Of a stretch of DNA of 64,000 bases, positions 34,132 to 45,805 are shown piece after piece. Under the pieces are notes generated by a model. That model ran no database searches and was not told where the DNA came from. It worked only from the letters and a program-made list of their open reading frames with translations. Position 1 is the stretch's first letter. Each line of letters starts with the position of its first letter. Made by a program: the position numbers and the translations under genes. Source of the DNA: Ichthyophis bannanicus (Eukaryota; Chordata; Amphibia; Gymnophiona; Ichthyophiidae); contig CM066033.1 of NCBI GenBank assembly GCA_033557465.1, positions 235,416,109 to 235,480,108 on the forward strand. Reading direction: 5' to 3'.

Positions 34132-34299
34132 GTTAAGGCAAAAAAACTGAAGAAAAAGTTTCTCAGAATTTAATCAAAAATCCACTGGCGGTACCGGTGG
34201 CGGCGGGAAATACAGCCGCGACCACAAGAAAACAAAAACTAAAGTAATTAAAATAAGTAAAAAGAAAAGTTTCTGCGGTGACAGGACGATGCCCTGCCG

Positions 34300-34684
34300 G
34301 CTCCGCGGAAAAACGAAAACTGAAGAGAGGCTCTGGAGAAGGTGGGAAGTCAGCGCGCAGGCGCGAGGGATGCTGCCAAAAGCTTTCTGATTGGAAGCTG
34401 GGCAGCGTTCCCGTGCAGGCTCCGTCGGTACCGACGTACCCATATGTGAAGACTCATTCCTGCTTGTTCCTGGAGATAAACATTTTCTACGGTGACAGGA
34501 ACATGACCTGCTGGCTCTGCGGAAAACGAAGAACTGGAGAGAGGCAGTTGGGAAAGGCGGGAAGGCAGCACGCAGGCGCTGTGGGATGCTCCCAAAAGCT
34601 TCCTAATTGGACGTGGGAGCGTTTCCGCGCAGGCACAGTCGGTATCCATATGTGAAGACTACATTCCTGCTTGTTCCTGGAGAT
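34300..34684. repeat. Right terminal repeats of copy 3 (to 34477) and copy 2 (34478-34684)
   Basis: 34312-34477 is the right terminus of copy 3. Directly after it, 34478-34684 is the 5' leader remnant and right terminus of copy 2 (gtgacaggaacatgacctgc ... cttgttcctggagat), which continues the sequence broken at 29253. The order shows that copy 3 inserted into copy 2. Confidence 0.85.
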
Positions 34685-35510
34685 AAAGTAAATCTCCCAG
34701 AGTTACTGGACATTTTAGATGTGGCCAATGCTCTGTCTGTGTGCATACACAAATACAGAAAGTTTCTTTTGTATACCCTAAGAGCCAGAAGAAATATGCT
34801 TTGATGGATTTTTCTGTGAAACTGAGAATGCCATCTACATCATCTCCTGTCTTTGTGATTTGTTATACATGGGAAAAACAAAACATCCTAAATGAATTAG
34901 GATTATTGAGCACAAAAGCTGCCTAAAGAGGAGAGTGGAAGATAAAACTTTGGTTTCACATTGGTTGGAAAAACAGCATACAATATCCGATCTTATGCTT
35001 TTCATCATCAAGGTCGTGAAATCGCACTGGAGAGGGGGAGACACGGCAGGATGCTCCTCCGCCTGAAACAGAGATATTTTCCAGCTGGATACCTCGACAC
35101 CAATGGGTCATTTGGACAGATTTATTTTGTTTTTCTATAAACATTTTGTTTGTTCTACTTTTTTACCCGTAGTTTTTACTTTACTTTTTAATACCCTCCT
35201 TTTTAATTTTATTACTTTTTATATTTTCCTTCTATTTTTTTACCCCCTCCTTTTTTCTCTTTATCGTTCCTTTTAATCATTCCTTTATCATTAACATCCC
35301 CTTTTTTATCATTACGTTTATCTTTCTGCTCCCTTTATCATTCCATTTTTTTTAACCACCCCTCCCCCTTTCTCTCCTCTCCCCTTCCCTTCCCCTCCCC
35401 TTTCCTTCTTTCCCCTTCTCCCCTTCCCAATCGTTCAATTTTGCTTTCTTATACTTTCATTTTGACTTCATAAAAACTGATATTATACAAAGTGCTATGA
35501 AGTCCCTATT
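34685..35510 (+). pseudogene. Penelope-like element GIY-YIG endonuclease region, decayed
   Basis: This continues the plus-strand Penelope element after the DIRS insertions. Translation gives HFRCGQCSVC (about 34712), the CxxC linker finger of the family. In a shifted frame CDLLYMGKTKHP and IRIIEHKSCLKRRVEDKT follow (about 34855-34940), which match the GIY-YIG nuclease pattern (YVGKTxRxLKxRIxEH). The T-rich 3' untranslated part runs from 35150 to 35510, where an L1 is inserted. Frameshifts and stops make it inactive. Confidence 0.7.
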
Positions 35511-35567
35511 GGATAATCAGGGTTTTTTAAAAATATATTTCAATTTTTATTAAGCAGTTCAAACATA

Positions 35568-35845
35568 GTAACATAGTAAATGACGGCAGATAAAGGCCAA
35601 TATGGTTCATCTAGTCTGCCCAGTAAGATGGCAAGAGTAGGTGCACCTGCCGCTCCGTGCAGGCCACTCCTCCCCATGTCTTTGTTTAGGGGTGAACCCA
35701 CCGCTCCGTGTAGGACACCCCTGTTTGTTGAGAATTTAGATAGTTACGTTTATTTTGATTTTATCCTGTTGCTGTAAAGGGATCCACTGTGTCTGTCCCA
35801 TGCCTTTTTGAATTCTGTCACTGTATTTGCCCCCACCACTTCCAT
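35568..35845 (-). mobile_element. CR1 3' fragment inserted in the L1 3' region
   Basis: It is nearly identical in layout to 23707-24010: catagtaacatagtaaatg, then gacggcagataaaggcca, and the ctgccgctccgtgcaggcc segment. Truncation is at about 35845 (cacttccataa). It is a 5'-truncated CR1 in the minus direction. Confidence 0.75.
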
Positions 35846-35959
35846 AACATGTAATACAACTTTTGCTTTCATTTTTCAATTTTTCAATGCAAAACCTCAA
35901 ACTCCTTTTCACCCCAATTTACTGAAATCACTCCCCCCTTTCCCTGTCCCTTCCCCCCT

Positions 35960-38900
35960 CAACTATCCCCCCTCCCTCCCCTTCCACTCCCCCCTCACTT
36001 TCCACTGTAAGTACACCAACATATTCTGCCTTTCTTTTTCAAACTTTGATCTCTTCTGCTTACGACTCAACCTGTCTTCACAGTGTTCTATTCTAGGCGG
36101 CTTCTCCTGTTTCCACCGGTATGCCACCTCACACCGGGCTGCACTAAGGCATGCCATAATTTGTTTTCTACCCTCCCGGGGTCCTCCATCTCTCCACCAC
36201 CCAAACAGGAAAATTAGAGGGTCCCTCCTTATTTCCACCCCCACCACCCATTTTATCCACTGTTGAGTTTCTTGCCAGAATAGTTGGATCTGTGGACTTG
36301 TCCACCATACATGGTACATATTTCCCCTCTTCCCCATAATTCCTCCAGCACCCCTTTGATACCACCGGGTACATCTTATTCAACCTCACTGGGGTATAAA
36401 ACCCTTACCACTTTATGCCAATTTTCTCTAATCGCAATGGAGATAGGCAATTGCTTAACCTGTCCCAGAATGGCCTTCCACTGTAGGGAATCCAACTGCA
36501 TCTCCATCTCCTGCTCCCAAGCCTTCATATATCCTACTTTCTCATCTTTTTGCTGTCCCCCCCCCTCTCACTACTTTGTACAGCCCTGATATCAACCCCC
36601 TAGACCGCTTTTTCCCATACCATATCGTCTCCAACTCAGTATAGTCCCTTCATTATTCCCTCCTTACCTAGTTTTTTTTGCATATAATGCAATACCTGTC
36701 CATAATGAAATAGTCCCCCCTCTCCTAACTGGTAATCCTCTCGAAGATCCTCATATGAAACCCATTTCCCTCCATCCAAAAATTAATTGAACCACCTAAG
36801 ACCTTTCCGTTCCCATATTTTAAATATCCCCCCTTCCTTCCCTGCTTTGAAATCGTCTGTACAGCACAAAGCTTGCATCACCGATAATTTAGAATCCCTC
36901 CCATCTCCTCCCATCTTTCTTACTCTGTCCCAAATCTCAAGAACATGACTCAAATACGGGTTCCCATCCCTTCTGGAACCCCGCTCCCTCCTACCTAGCC
37001 ACGGAAGTGCCTCCAGTTTCTTCCCCCTTAACCCTGCTTCCTCCAGCTTCACAAAAGTCTTCCGTTCGCCTCCCTCCCTCCAATCCATCACACCCCTATT
37101 CTCTTCAAGATCCTCAGACCATAATCTGTTCTTCTTGTCAGTCTCTATGTCCATCTATGTCTATGTCCATCCAAAATCATTAATGTTGAGCCCCCGGTGA
37201 TGGGCCCCCCCCCCCCCCCACTATTTGATTTCCCCACCCCCTGTTATATGTCCCACCGCTTTGACCCGGTGAAAAGCGGGATATAAATACAGATAAATAA
37301 ATAAATGCCTAATCTGAGTTGCCCAATAATAAGCCAACAAGTCTGGGACCCCCAACTCCCCCGCCTCCTGGGACCTATACAAAGTTGTTCTTGCCACTCA
37401 AGGTGGTCGCTTCTGCCAGATAAAGTGAAATACTTTACCCTGAAGTTTCCTCATTTGTCCTACTGGGATTGCTATAGGTAGTGCCTGAAAGAAATAAAGT
37501 ACTCTGGGAAGTATATTCATCTTCACTGCCGCTATTCGGCCCAGCCAAGACATCTCCATATCCATCCAATCTCTCAAATCCTGTCCCACTGCTTTCCATA
37601 ATTGAGGGTAGTTTGCCCCATACAAATCCCCAGCTTTGGCTGTTATTTGCACCCCCAAATATTTTATTCCCCCCCCCCCCCGCGCCCATTTAAATGGGCA
37701 CTGCCTTTTGATTTGCTCTATTTCCTCTTTTCTAATATTTATATTAAGCGCCTCCATCTTATCCATATTCATCTTAAAATCCGACACCTCGCCATACCGC
37801 CCAATCCCTTGTTAATGTCCTTTCCGGCTCAGTTAGCATTAATAGAATATCATCTGCAAACAAGGAAATGTTATGCTGTTGACCCCCTACCTCAATCCCA
37901 CAGACTCCCTTTTCTCTTCGTATCATCTGTGCCAAAGGCTCCACTGTCATCGCAAACAATGGAGATAGTGGTCACCCCTGTCTTGTGCCCCTTCCCAAGC
38001 CAAACACGTCTGAATAATTGCCATTGATTCGTACCCTTGCTTGAGGTCTGATACAGTGCCTGCACCCAAGCTATATACTTAGAACCAAATCCCATCTTCT
38101 GCATTACAGCAAACAAGAATGCCCAATTATCGAATGCTTTTTCAGCATCTATAGATAGCACCATCATATCTATCTTCCTATTGCCAGCTTCCCAAATCAC
38201 CTCCAACACCCTCTTAATATTGTCCGACACCTGTCTCCCACAAACAAATCCCGTTTGGTCTAAATCAATTAAAGTGGGCAACCCCGACACTAGCCTATTC
38301 GCCAACACCTTCATCAAAATCTTCACATCTGTTGAGTAAAGAAACTGGATGATAGGAACCACAACACAAGGGATTCTTCCCCGCCTTGGGCAGCACCGTG
38401 ATCCCTGTCGTTAACATTTCCTGGGAAAGTTGCCCCACCTCCTCTGTAATACCATTAAACATCCTTTCTAAAAAACCCATCAACTCTTCCCTAAAAATCT
38501 TATAGAAGGAATTCGCCAACCCATCTAACCCTGGGGCCTTACCCTCCGGCATTTCTTTAATCACCTTCTTAATTTCTTCCCGAAGTATACGTCCCTCCAA
38601 CCTCGCCCCTAATTCCTCCCCCACTGCCGGCAGCTCCATCCCCTCCAAAAATTCCCAAATACGCCTTGCCTCACTCTCATCTCTAGCTTGTGCATATAAT
38701 TTAGAATAGAATTTACAGAACCTGTCCCCAATTTATTTTTCCGTCCTTAAAATCCACCTTAATTGTCACTATTGCATTGGCTACTTCGCTTTTCCGCAGT
38801 TTGCGGGCCAGCAATTTCCCCGCCCTGTCGCCCCACTCATAAAATCTCTGCTTTACCCTATCCAGTTGAAAGGCAATAGACTCCAACTGCAAATGATTCA

Positions 38901-39960
38901 GCTCTAAACGCAGTGCATTCAAGTGTTGTAATTGCCTCGCCCTCCCCTGCTTGCTATATTGCTTCGTAGCAAGTTTAATTTCCTCATGCAGTTTCTCTTC
39001 TCTTTCTTTCCTTATCTTCTTAAACCGGGCAGCCCACATAATCAGTCGTCCCCTAACTACCACCTTCATCCCCTCCCACACCCCTACATCCTGTACCTCA
39101 CCATTATCATTCATCTGCCAATACTCCTGAAGACAATTCTTTACATCCCTAACCACTTCTTCCTTTTTCAGGAGGCTCTCATTTAACCTCCAGAAACGGA
39201 TCCCTCCCTTCCTTTGTCCTTCCCCAATTTCCAGCCACACTGGTGCATGGTCTGACCATGTTATATTCCTTATCTCCACCTCCCTCACCCTTGTTTCCCA
39301 TAATTTGTCCACTAGTATATAGTCTATCCTACTAAAAGTCTTATGGGGACATGAATAGAGCGTGTATTCTCTGCTCCCCTTGTTATGTTCCCTCCAAATG
39401 TCAGACAAATGGTATTTCTTAATCTTTTCACTATACGTCTACTTTTCGCATTCCCATCACCCTCCCTCGTTTGCCGGTCCCACCCCGGCTCTATGGCCAA
39501 ATTAAAATCCCCTCCCAGCACCAGTTTCCCTTGTACATTATGCTTTAACAGCCCACCAACCTCCCTCCAGAAGATAACCTGTCCTGAATTTGGTGCATAC
39601 ACATTCACCAGCGTAATCTTCTCTCCGCTCCACTCTCCACACAGTATTAATACTCAGCCCCTTTTACCCCGAATCACCTCCCCTACCTGAAAGGGACACC
39701 CTTCTCTGTATCATAATTGCCACCCCCTTCCCCCTTTTCCTTCCCAAACTACCTAATCGGGAATTGTTTAAAGGCCAACAGTCCTTTATCCTTAACTTTG
39801 AGGTGGGTTTCCTATACCATTATAATATCCCATTTTAATCTGACTGCCTCCCTCAATAGCTGTCTTCTCTTTTGCGGACTATTTAGCCCTTTAGCATTTA
39901 TTGTACCTATTCTTATCTCATCTGTTGAATGTATGTTAGTGTACCTCACTTAGATTTCCC
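35960..39960 (-). pseudogene. L1/Tx1-type ORF2 (endonuclease and reverse transcriptase), decayed
   Basis: Read from 39960 down. The endonuclease shows IRIGTINAKGLNSPQKRR; the conserved Gln of QETHL is replaced by TAG near 39815. NVYAPNSGQVIFW and LVLGGDFNLAIEPGWDR (39608-39490) and WSDHAPVWLEI (near 39240) follow. The linker and RT are in 39408-38713, 38648-38295 (EMPEGKAPGLDGLANSFYK), 38362-37892 (DQTGFVCGRQ, SIDAEKAFD) and 37959-37774 (HNISLFADDILL, the catalytic ADD). The C-terminal region is in 37787-37398 and 37154-36783. At least six frameshifts or stops are visible. Confidence 0.8.
37240..37306 (+). mobile_element. SINE tail fragment within L1
   Basis: The segment caccgctttgacccggtgaa with agcgggatataaatacag and the terminal (AAAT)n is the same tail as the SINE at 61499-61760. 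Upstream is a C-rich run (37205-37219). Confidence 0.65.
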
Positions 39961-40479
39961 TCCCTTCTCTCCTCCCCTCCCTCCCCTTCCCCCATTAAGC
40001 AGCCTCCTCCTCAGAAACTGACCAGACATAGGAAGTGACTGTCTAGTCCGCTTCTATCCCTGCTGCTCCTTATGTCTCCCCCCCCCCCCTTATCACCATT
40101 TAGTGCCCTCTTCTCTTAATGTCCACCCATCCCAGAGAGCTCCCCTTCCATTTCCACCCCCCTCCCCCCCGTTTTGTTTCCTTACGGAACATAATGCTTT
40201 CCATTTTTTTTTGCCACTCCTCCCCTCACACCATGAACATTCCCCTTTAACCAACAATTCTTTAAACATTTTGAAAATGCAACATGAAAACATCAAACTG
40301 GTCTCACAGTCCATTCTTCCTTTATATAGCTTCAAACCAGGCCCCCTGAAAAATGTCCTCGGCTTCTTCTCCAGGCCTTCCACGAATGTGTTAACCACTC
40401 ACTTGTCGCCATGTTCACCTCTCATCCCATTTCCTTTGAAGCTCTATCGTCTCCATGCTTTCCCTTTGAAAGTCTTGCC

Positions 40480-41470
40480 AACTTTCTGCCATTAGCTGGG
40501 ACCCACTGCCATTTCAAGCCCCCAATCTTGGAGACTGATGACATGCTTGCTTTGATTTGTCCCCCCAAAGTCTCTGAAGGTTCGATACTCCAAGCTCCTT
40601 TAACACTTCCCAAGCTTCTCTACTATTTTTTGCCCGTCGCAATATCCCCTTCACTGTTATCAGTAGTCCAAAGGGGTATAGCGACTTGTATCTCGGTGCT
40701 TCTTTTCTCAAAAGCACTGTTACTTCTCTCAGCTCTCGACGACGCTGTAAGGTGCCCCATAGACAAGTCCTGGTATAACTCAATATTATGTCCATTCCAT
40801 TAAAAATGTCCCAGCTTCTGAGCCGCTCCCAGAACTCACTCCTCTGTTTTATATGAACTCATGCATACCACTATGTCTCGTGGCCTATTGTCTCTTATAG
40901 GGCCCAGACCCTTGTGTGCCCTAATTGCACTGGCACCTCCCCCGCTGCATTTTCTGACTCCGCTTCCTGCAGCAGGGCTTCAAAGACTTCCATTATTACT
41001 TTATCAGTCCTTGTAGTTAGGATCTTCAGGAATATCTCTCACTCTTATATTGCACCTCCTCGATCAGTCATCAAGGTCCTCTGTCTTTTCTTTTAGGTGT
41101 TCTTGTATCTGTTTCAACTCCTCCCATCGCATCCGCCTGCTGATCCAGTTGGTTTTCTGTTTCTTCCATCCGAGATCCAAGGTCTATTATATCTTGGCTT
41201 TAAAGCTTGTAATGTCTCTTTCAACTCAGTCTTAATCCCATAATTTCTAATTTAAGCTCATCTTTCAGCTCTGTATGCCAGTGTTTTAACATTTCTGCCA
41301 CTCCAGGGTTCCATGTCCCCTTCTCCTTCCTCTTCTGCTTCTCTCCCCGCTTCAGTGGCCATTTTCTCTTCTTTTTCTGCCTCCTTCCCTCCCTTAACAG
41401 GGGTATAAGAGGACCAGAACTCCGCCATCTTTTTCCGGACTGTAAGGCCTCCCCTGGCTTTCTCCATTTT
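40480..41470 (-). pseudogene. L1/Tx1-type ORF1, decayed
   Basis: The N-terminal part is in 41467-41258 (MEKARGGLTVRKKMAEFWSS, then Lys/Glu-rich). The next helical piece (LKHWHTELKDELKLEIMG) is in another frame. The C-terminal domain is in 40795-40514 (CLWGTLQRRRELREVTVLLR, YKSLYPFGLLITVKGI), collinear with LGTLQRRRGMQPVTEILHN and YRWLHPFGLAFTIHG of the better ORF1 at 62476-63183. The RRM-like middle is too decayed to follow. The protein would be the RNA-binding ORF1p. Confidence 0.7.
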
Positions 41471-42139
41471 CTATTCCCAGCCCCTCTCTGTATACCAGTG
41501 TCTTTTGTATACACACTGAGGCATATTCTCTTATTATAATTATTATTATGGCCTCCTAGCACCAGCTCCTCACCAGTGTTTAGCTTTCTCAGCCAGCTCT
41601 CTCCTCTTCAGCCGCTTTTCACCTCTCCCAGCCACCACCTCACAAACTTTGCTGCTTCAGGCTCTTTTTCATCTGCCTCGATGTTTCTCCCCAATCCCCC
41701 TGGCCTTCTCTCCTCTGGAGCGCCCTCCTGCTGCGTTCTGCTCCGTTTTCCCGCCTCTGCCACCTCTGCTCTCTTATGCTGCTCTCAGGGGGGCTTAACG
41801 CTGCTTCGGCCCGCTCCTCTGACGCTCACTCCACTCACCACCTCTTTACCACTTTGGCAGCACAGTTTCCTTCTCCCGGGGGGACCTCGCCACCTCAGAG
41901 CCTGCTTTACCGGTCATGGCGCTGTTCTGCTCTCTCCCTGGCCTTCTCTCCTCCAGCAAGCCCTCCTGCGCCATTTTTCCCGCCTCTGCTGCCTTCGCTC
42001 TCTCAAGTGTCTCTTGGGGACTTAACGCTTCCTCGGCCCGCTCATCCGGCGCTCAATTCTCTCCCCGTCTCAGCGCCGCTTTTACTGTCCGATTTTCTTC
42101 CCCCATAGGGCCATTATTTCATTGGTAGGCAGTTTGGGG

Positions 42140-42191
42140 AGCGGAGCTCCTTGCTCACGCTGCCATCAGACACGGTGACGTCACTTTCTCC
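42140..42191 (-). promoter_or_regulatory. L1 5' end with CRE palindrome
   Basis: The first bases of this L1 on its coding strand read agaaagtgacgtcaccgtg, with the CRE octamer TGACGTCA at 42176-42183. The independent L1 at 61056 starts the same way (ggaagtgacgtcactgac). An internal CRE at the very 5' end suggests a conserved promoter element. Confidence 0.55.
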
Positions 42192-43394
42192 GGATAATCA
42201 GGTTTTTATCTTAGTTATTTTATCTTGCCTTTTTATTTAGCCTCCCCCTTTGCTGCTTTTAGACGTCTTGTTTTTTTATTTTTAATATTTATTTATATGT
42301 GTTCTTATGCACAGACTTTTTATTTTAATATTTATTTTAATTAACCTATTTCTACATTTCTGTTTTTATCGTGCTTTAAGTTTCATTCCTTTTATATGGT
42401 GCCGGTCTCTTACCCCCCCCCCCTCCCCCTTTTTAATGGTTGTTTTTAATTTTCTTTTATTCCTTTTATTATGTTTTGCTTTTACATGCTCTTTCATATC
42501 AGCCTTCCAGCCACAGCAGACCTTTATATCTGAAAATGTCCCCCTAAGGCTGTTCTCTCCTCCTCCGTTCCATCGGTGATCATGATGATCTCTGTTTTAG
42601 TTCACTAGTAGAACTTGTCCCCCCAGTGCCTCGGCCAGGTGAATCGTCACTGGAAGGTCTTTTTCATCTGGTTTTACGATGCTGTATCATAGTCCCATAA
42701 TGTTTGTTTACTGGTTACCATGGCTACTCTGTTGGCAGGAAAATCCTATTAAAAAATGGCTAACCACCTCCACGTGGGTTTCCCGATTTCACCTGATAAA
42801 TGGAGTGGACAGTTTGGGGGTATTTCACCGTGGTAAGCACTAGCAACCTTTTAATTGCATACTCTGTGTTTCTCTTACTGATTGTTTAAAAGTGGTCCAC
42901 ATATTTTATATGGCATCTTTTTACATTGTGGTATTTTATCCACACTTACATAAGAATACTCCCTTCTCCCTCACCACAATTTTAGTTTCCTTTGTGCTTC
43001 ATCCCCATTTTTTTTTTATCACTTCCACTTATCTTGTAAAACTGTAAATCAGTAGGCTCCGGTTTCTCAGCCCCAATTAGCACCATTTCTGTAAGTCTTA
43101 CATTTGCTCTGTGTTTTACATGATGTTTACACTTCAATATGTCATTTTTATGAATGACAGGGTACTGTGTATTTTTTACCTGTTAATTTTCTATCACTAC
43201 TGTTCATTGCTCTTATTACTTATATGATCTGTTTATATTATCAGTTTTCACTGATGCTTGTTTTATTACCCTTCCTTCCCCTCCCCCTCCTATATATTAT
43301 TATTAAGTTTGCTATAAACTTGAATGTAAATAGTTCCCCAAGTTCTCCTCCATGTTAACTCCCCGTTTTATGTAAACGACGGCCAATGTATCTG

Positions 43395-43482
43395 GTCAAG
43401 TGTTCTATTGTTTTGATGTAAACCGCGCTGATGACAAATAGCGCGGTATATAAGAAATGTTAAATAAAAATAAATAAATAAA
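43395..43482 (+). mobile_element. SINE tail fragment
   Basis: It contains aaccgcgctgatgacaaata, gcgcggtatataagaaatg and a terminal (AAAT)n, the same tail as at 21580-21646. It lies in the right Penelope arm at a position not occupied in the left arm. Confidence 0.65.
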
Positions 43483-43769
43483 TTTTTATATTTTTAACTG
43501 CGTCCTTTTTAACTTTGCTAACGTTACTATTCTTTATCAGGGATTGATTATATTATGCATTATCATCTTTGTTTTTACTTATCTTATTTATTTTTATGTT
43601 GCATGGAATACTGTTTTGTCCTTTCCCTCCTACCCATACCCCTTCCTCCCTTTCTCCCCTACCCACACACCCCTTCTCCCTTACACCTAACCCCCTCTAT
43701 CCCCTATTCACACCCCTCTCCTTCTCCCTCTCTCTCCCTTCTATGTTTATCCCACGTCTACAGCTACTG

Positions 43770-43895
43770 GGTTGTCTGTCTTGACTAGACTATAAGCTCT
43801 GATGAGCAGGGACAGTCCTTTACATGTGTCTGTGCAGCGCTGTGTACGTCTTGTAGCACTATACAAATGCTCAGTAGTAGTACCCACACACCCCT
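43770..43895 (+). mobile_element. L2 LINE 3' end fragment
   Basis: The segment agactataagctctgatgag ... gcagcgctgtgtacgtcttg ... ctatacaaatgctcagtagtagta is the complement of the L2 3' terminus at 6975-7100. It is extremely 5' truncated. Confidence 0.7.
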
Positions 43896-44351
43896 CCCAC
43901 ACCCCTTCTTCTTTTCCCCCTTTCTCCCCCTCCCACACCCCTTCTCTTTTCCCTCCCACACCCACACCCCTTCTCTTTTCCCTCTCACACCCCTTCTCTT
44001 TTCCCTCTCTCCCCCCCTTCTTTCTTTTGCCCCCCCTACTTTTTTTCAGTGACATATATATAACTAACATTGATCTATTCGTTTGCTTGCGCATTTATGT
44101 ATTCCTTTGTCCATATATAGTACTTCAGACTCTATTCCCATGTTGTTTTCTTAGGTCATTTTTAGGCATCCCCTTCATCGTTGATCACTCTCTTGTAAAG
44201 ATACGATCAATATAAATTAACATACACACGTGCTTTTTTCTTTTCATTTTTATGAGTCATTTATTAACTTTATCCTCTTATGTCATATGGTTCTTTTAGT
44301 ATATCATATGTATTTTACTCTTTTTCATGTTTTTAAGCTGCTTTTCTATTT

Positions 44352-45805
44352 ATTTATTTATGATTTTCTATACTGCTTTATCTGAGAATCAAAGCGGTTT
44401 ACATATAACAAAATCATGAACTGTGTTACATAGAAGTAGTATAGGAAACAGAATGATTTAGATATGAAAATCAACAAACAGCAACATGATAAATTAGATT
44501 ATTAGTTATGTTTATCAAACCTAATCCCAAGCAATGCTCTCAACTTAGTCTGTTTGGAGCATAGAGTTGTGCAGAAGAAATTTTGTTTTGATGTGTGGGA
44601 GGCAGAAGAGAGGTGTAGGGAGGAGTACGGTGAAACATTGTCGGGGGAGGGGGGGGGGTCGGAATTTTTGAGGTTTTAGTGTCATCTAGTGTCACATCAG
44701 TTATTCTTTGAATTGTTCTTTGAATAAAAATGTTTTGAGTTCCTTCCAGAAAGCTGTTAGGTCATGCAATTCTCTAATATTATTAGGGAGCGCATTCCAG
44801 AGATCAGGCACATACATGGACAAGGCTGTGTTGCATTTTGCTTGATTTGTCAGTGTTATTTCTGGTGGTAGGTCCAGTAAGTTTTGGTTGTTTCTGTGCT
44901 GGTTTCTGGTGAATTTTGGTGTTCGGATGAGATACTTTAGGTATGGCGATGATTAGTCATGTAGGGTTTTGAAGATGTTCATTATTGATTTATATTTAAT
45001 TCAACTGGATACAGGGAGCCAGTGTAAATCTTTTAGAATTGGTGTGATGTGGTTATTCTTCATCGCTCCTACAATAGTGCCTGCTGCACTGTGTTGGACA
45101 ATCTGCAGCCGATGAAGTGCATATTTGGGCAGCCCCTGGTATATGCTGTTACTGAAATCCAGGTGTGGGAAGATGAGTGCCTGAAATACTGAGCGGAAGT
45201 CCGAGGTTGACAGTAGAGGATGAAGGTTGTAAAGGGGTTTTATTTTATGGTATATGGCTCTTGCAGTTTTGAAAATGTGAGAGAAGTAGTTGAGCTGCTG
45301 GTCAGTTATTATGCAGAGGTTCTCACTTCGTGCTTAGTTTCAAGAACAGTGCTGTGGGCTCTAAGTATTTTGGGGGGGGGAGATGCTTTGTTTCTGGAAA
45401 TATGAAACACTTCTATTTTTTTGTAATTGATCTGCAGCCCGTGCTCTATTAGCCATTGTGAGATCTCATTGAAGCATATTATTTTGCTTAGGTCTGGAGC
45501 AGGGGATGTCAAGGTGTAAACATTATAATGTCATCTGTATATATTCTATAGTAGATTTCATGTTTATGGAATATGGCACATATGGGCTGCATGAATATGT
45601 TGAAAAGTAGCAATGACAATGCAGAGCCTTTGTGTTGTCTGTATGGTACTGATTTGTGCGATCCTAAGCATATTTGTTGATGGCGGTCAGTTAAATATAA
45701 TTGAATCCAGATGAGTGGAGTACCGCCAACTCCAATGGCCTGTAATCTTGCAATTAGGATATTGTGTGGAATAGAAATGAATGCTGCAGCTATGTCCAGA
45801 AAAAG
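44352..45805 (-). pseudogene. L2-clade LINE reverse transcriptase, downstream part (split by DIRS copies B and 4)
   Basis: The minus strand reads, with stops, LDIAAAFISIPHNILIARL (45800-45740), an ALSLLLFNIFMQP segment (degraded GVPQGS...LLF), YRIYTDDIIMF (about 45530, a degraded YADD), FRSVFQALIFPHLDF, LQIVQHSAAGTIVGAMKN, LKDLHWLPVSS and SMYVPDLWNALPNNIRELHD, then the 3' end near 44352. The upstream part (RSIEKLNRAYIL) is found at 57483-57540, so the element was cut in the reverse-transcriptase palm by the inserted DIRS pair. It was already decayed. Confidence 0.8.

Larger units (their letters stand above)
29254..34477 (-). mobile_element. Non-autonomous gag-only DIRS element, copy 3, nested in copy 2
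   Basis: This is a full structural unit: left terminus (gcacagttacttacc, preceded by aaa), ICR at 29540-29620, right terminus (tgttcctggagat, followed by aaa). The terminal repeats (about 29303-29450 and 34312-34462) differ at only about one position over roughly 150 bp, so the insertion is recent. A gag-like gene is present at 31870-34131, but no RT, RNase H or recombinase frame exists. Their place is taken by about 2.1 kb of unidentified sequence. Mobilisation would need proteins from another family I element. Confidence 0.8.
23381..34684 (-). mobile_element. DIRS-like retrotransposon, family I, copy 2 (interrupted by CR1 and by copy 3)
   Basis: The left end is at 23381 (gcacagttactcacc, preceded by aaa) and the right end at 34684 (tgttcctggagat, followed by aaa). 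It is inserted in the Penelope-like element between its reverse transcriptase and its endonuclease. It carries two later insertions: a CR1 3' fragment at 23707-24146 inside the ICR, and DIRS copy 3 at 29254-34477 in its 5' leader. Without these it is about 5.6 kb and closely similar to copy 1. Coding genes on the minus strand are all mutated. Confidence 0.9.
35511..42205 (-). mobile_element. L1/Tx1-type LINE, near full length, inactive
   Basis: A minus-strand LINE of about 6.7 kb has a 5' untranslated region (41480-42191), ORF1 and ORF2 remains and a 3' end. It is flanked by a target duplication, ggataatcagg(g)ttttt, at 35511 and 42192. It is inserted in the 3' region of the Penelope-like element, which resumes at 42198. 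A CR1 fragment (35568-35845) and a SINE tail (about 37240-37306) are later insertions within it. Confidence 0.75.
42198..44350 (+). mobile_element. Penelope-like element 3' tail and right inverted arm
   Basis: The Penelope 3' T-rich region resumes after the L1 (42198 on). From about 42600 to 44350 it is the inverted counterpart of 20450-21960. The right arm carries its own insertions: a SINE tail (about 43395-43482) and an L2 3' end (about 43770-43895). CT-rich tracts at 43615-43735 and 43890-44050 give spurious Pro/Ser-rich frames. No gene is visible in this interval. Confidence 0.7.

Noticed and set aside
35963..36589. Possible host exons in short overlapping frames
   Set aside because: The frames are fragments of or antisense to the decayed L1 ORF2 C-terminal and 3' region. 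No splice-consistent exon structure is seen.
41576..42128. Plus-strand Ser/Leu/Pro-rich frames of up to 149 codons
   Set aside because: They are antisense to the GC-rich 5' untranslated region of the L1 at 35511-42205.
43555..44215. Pro/Ser/Leu-rich frames that look like secreted or membrane proteins
   Set aside because: They come from CT-rich low-complexity tracts in the right Penelope arm, and the left arm has the purine-rich complement.
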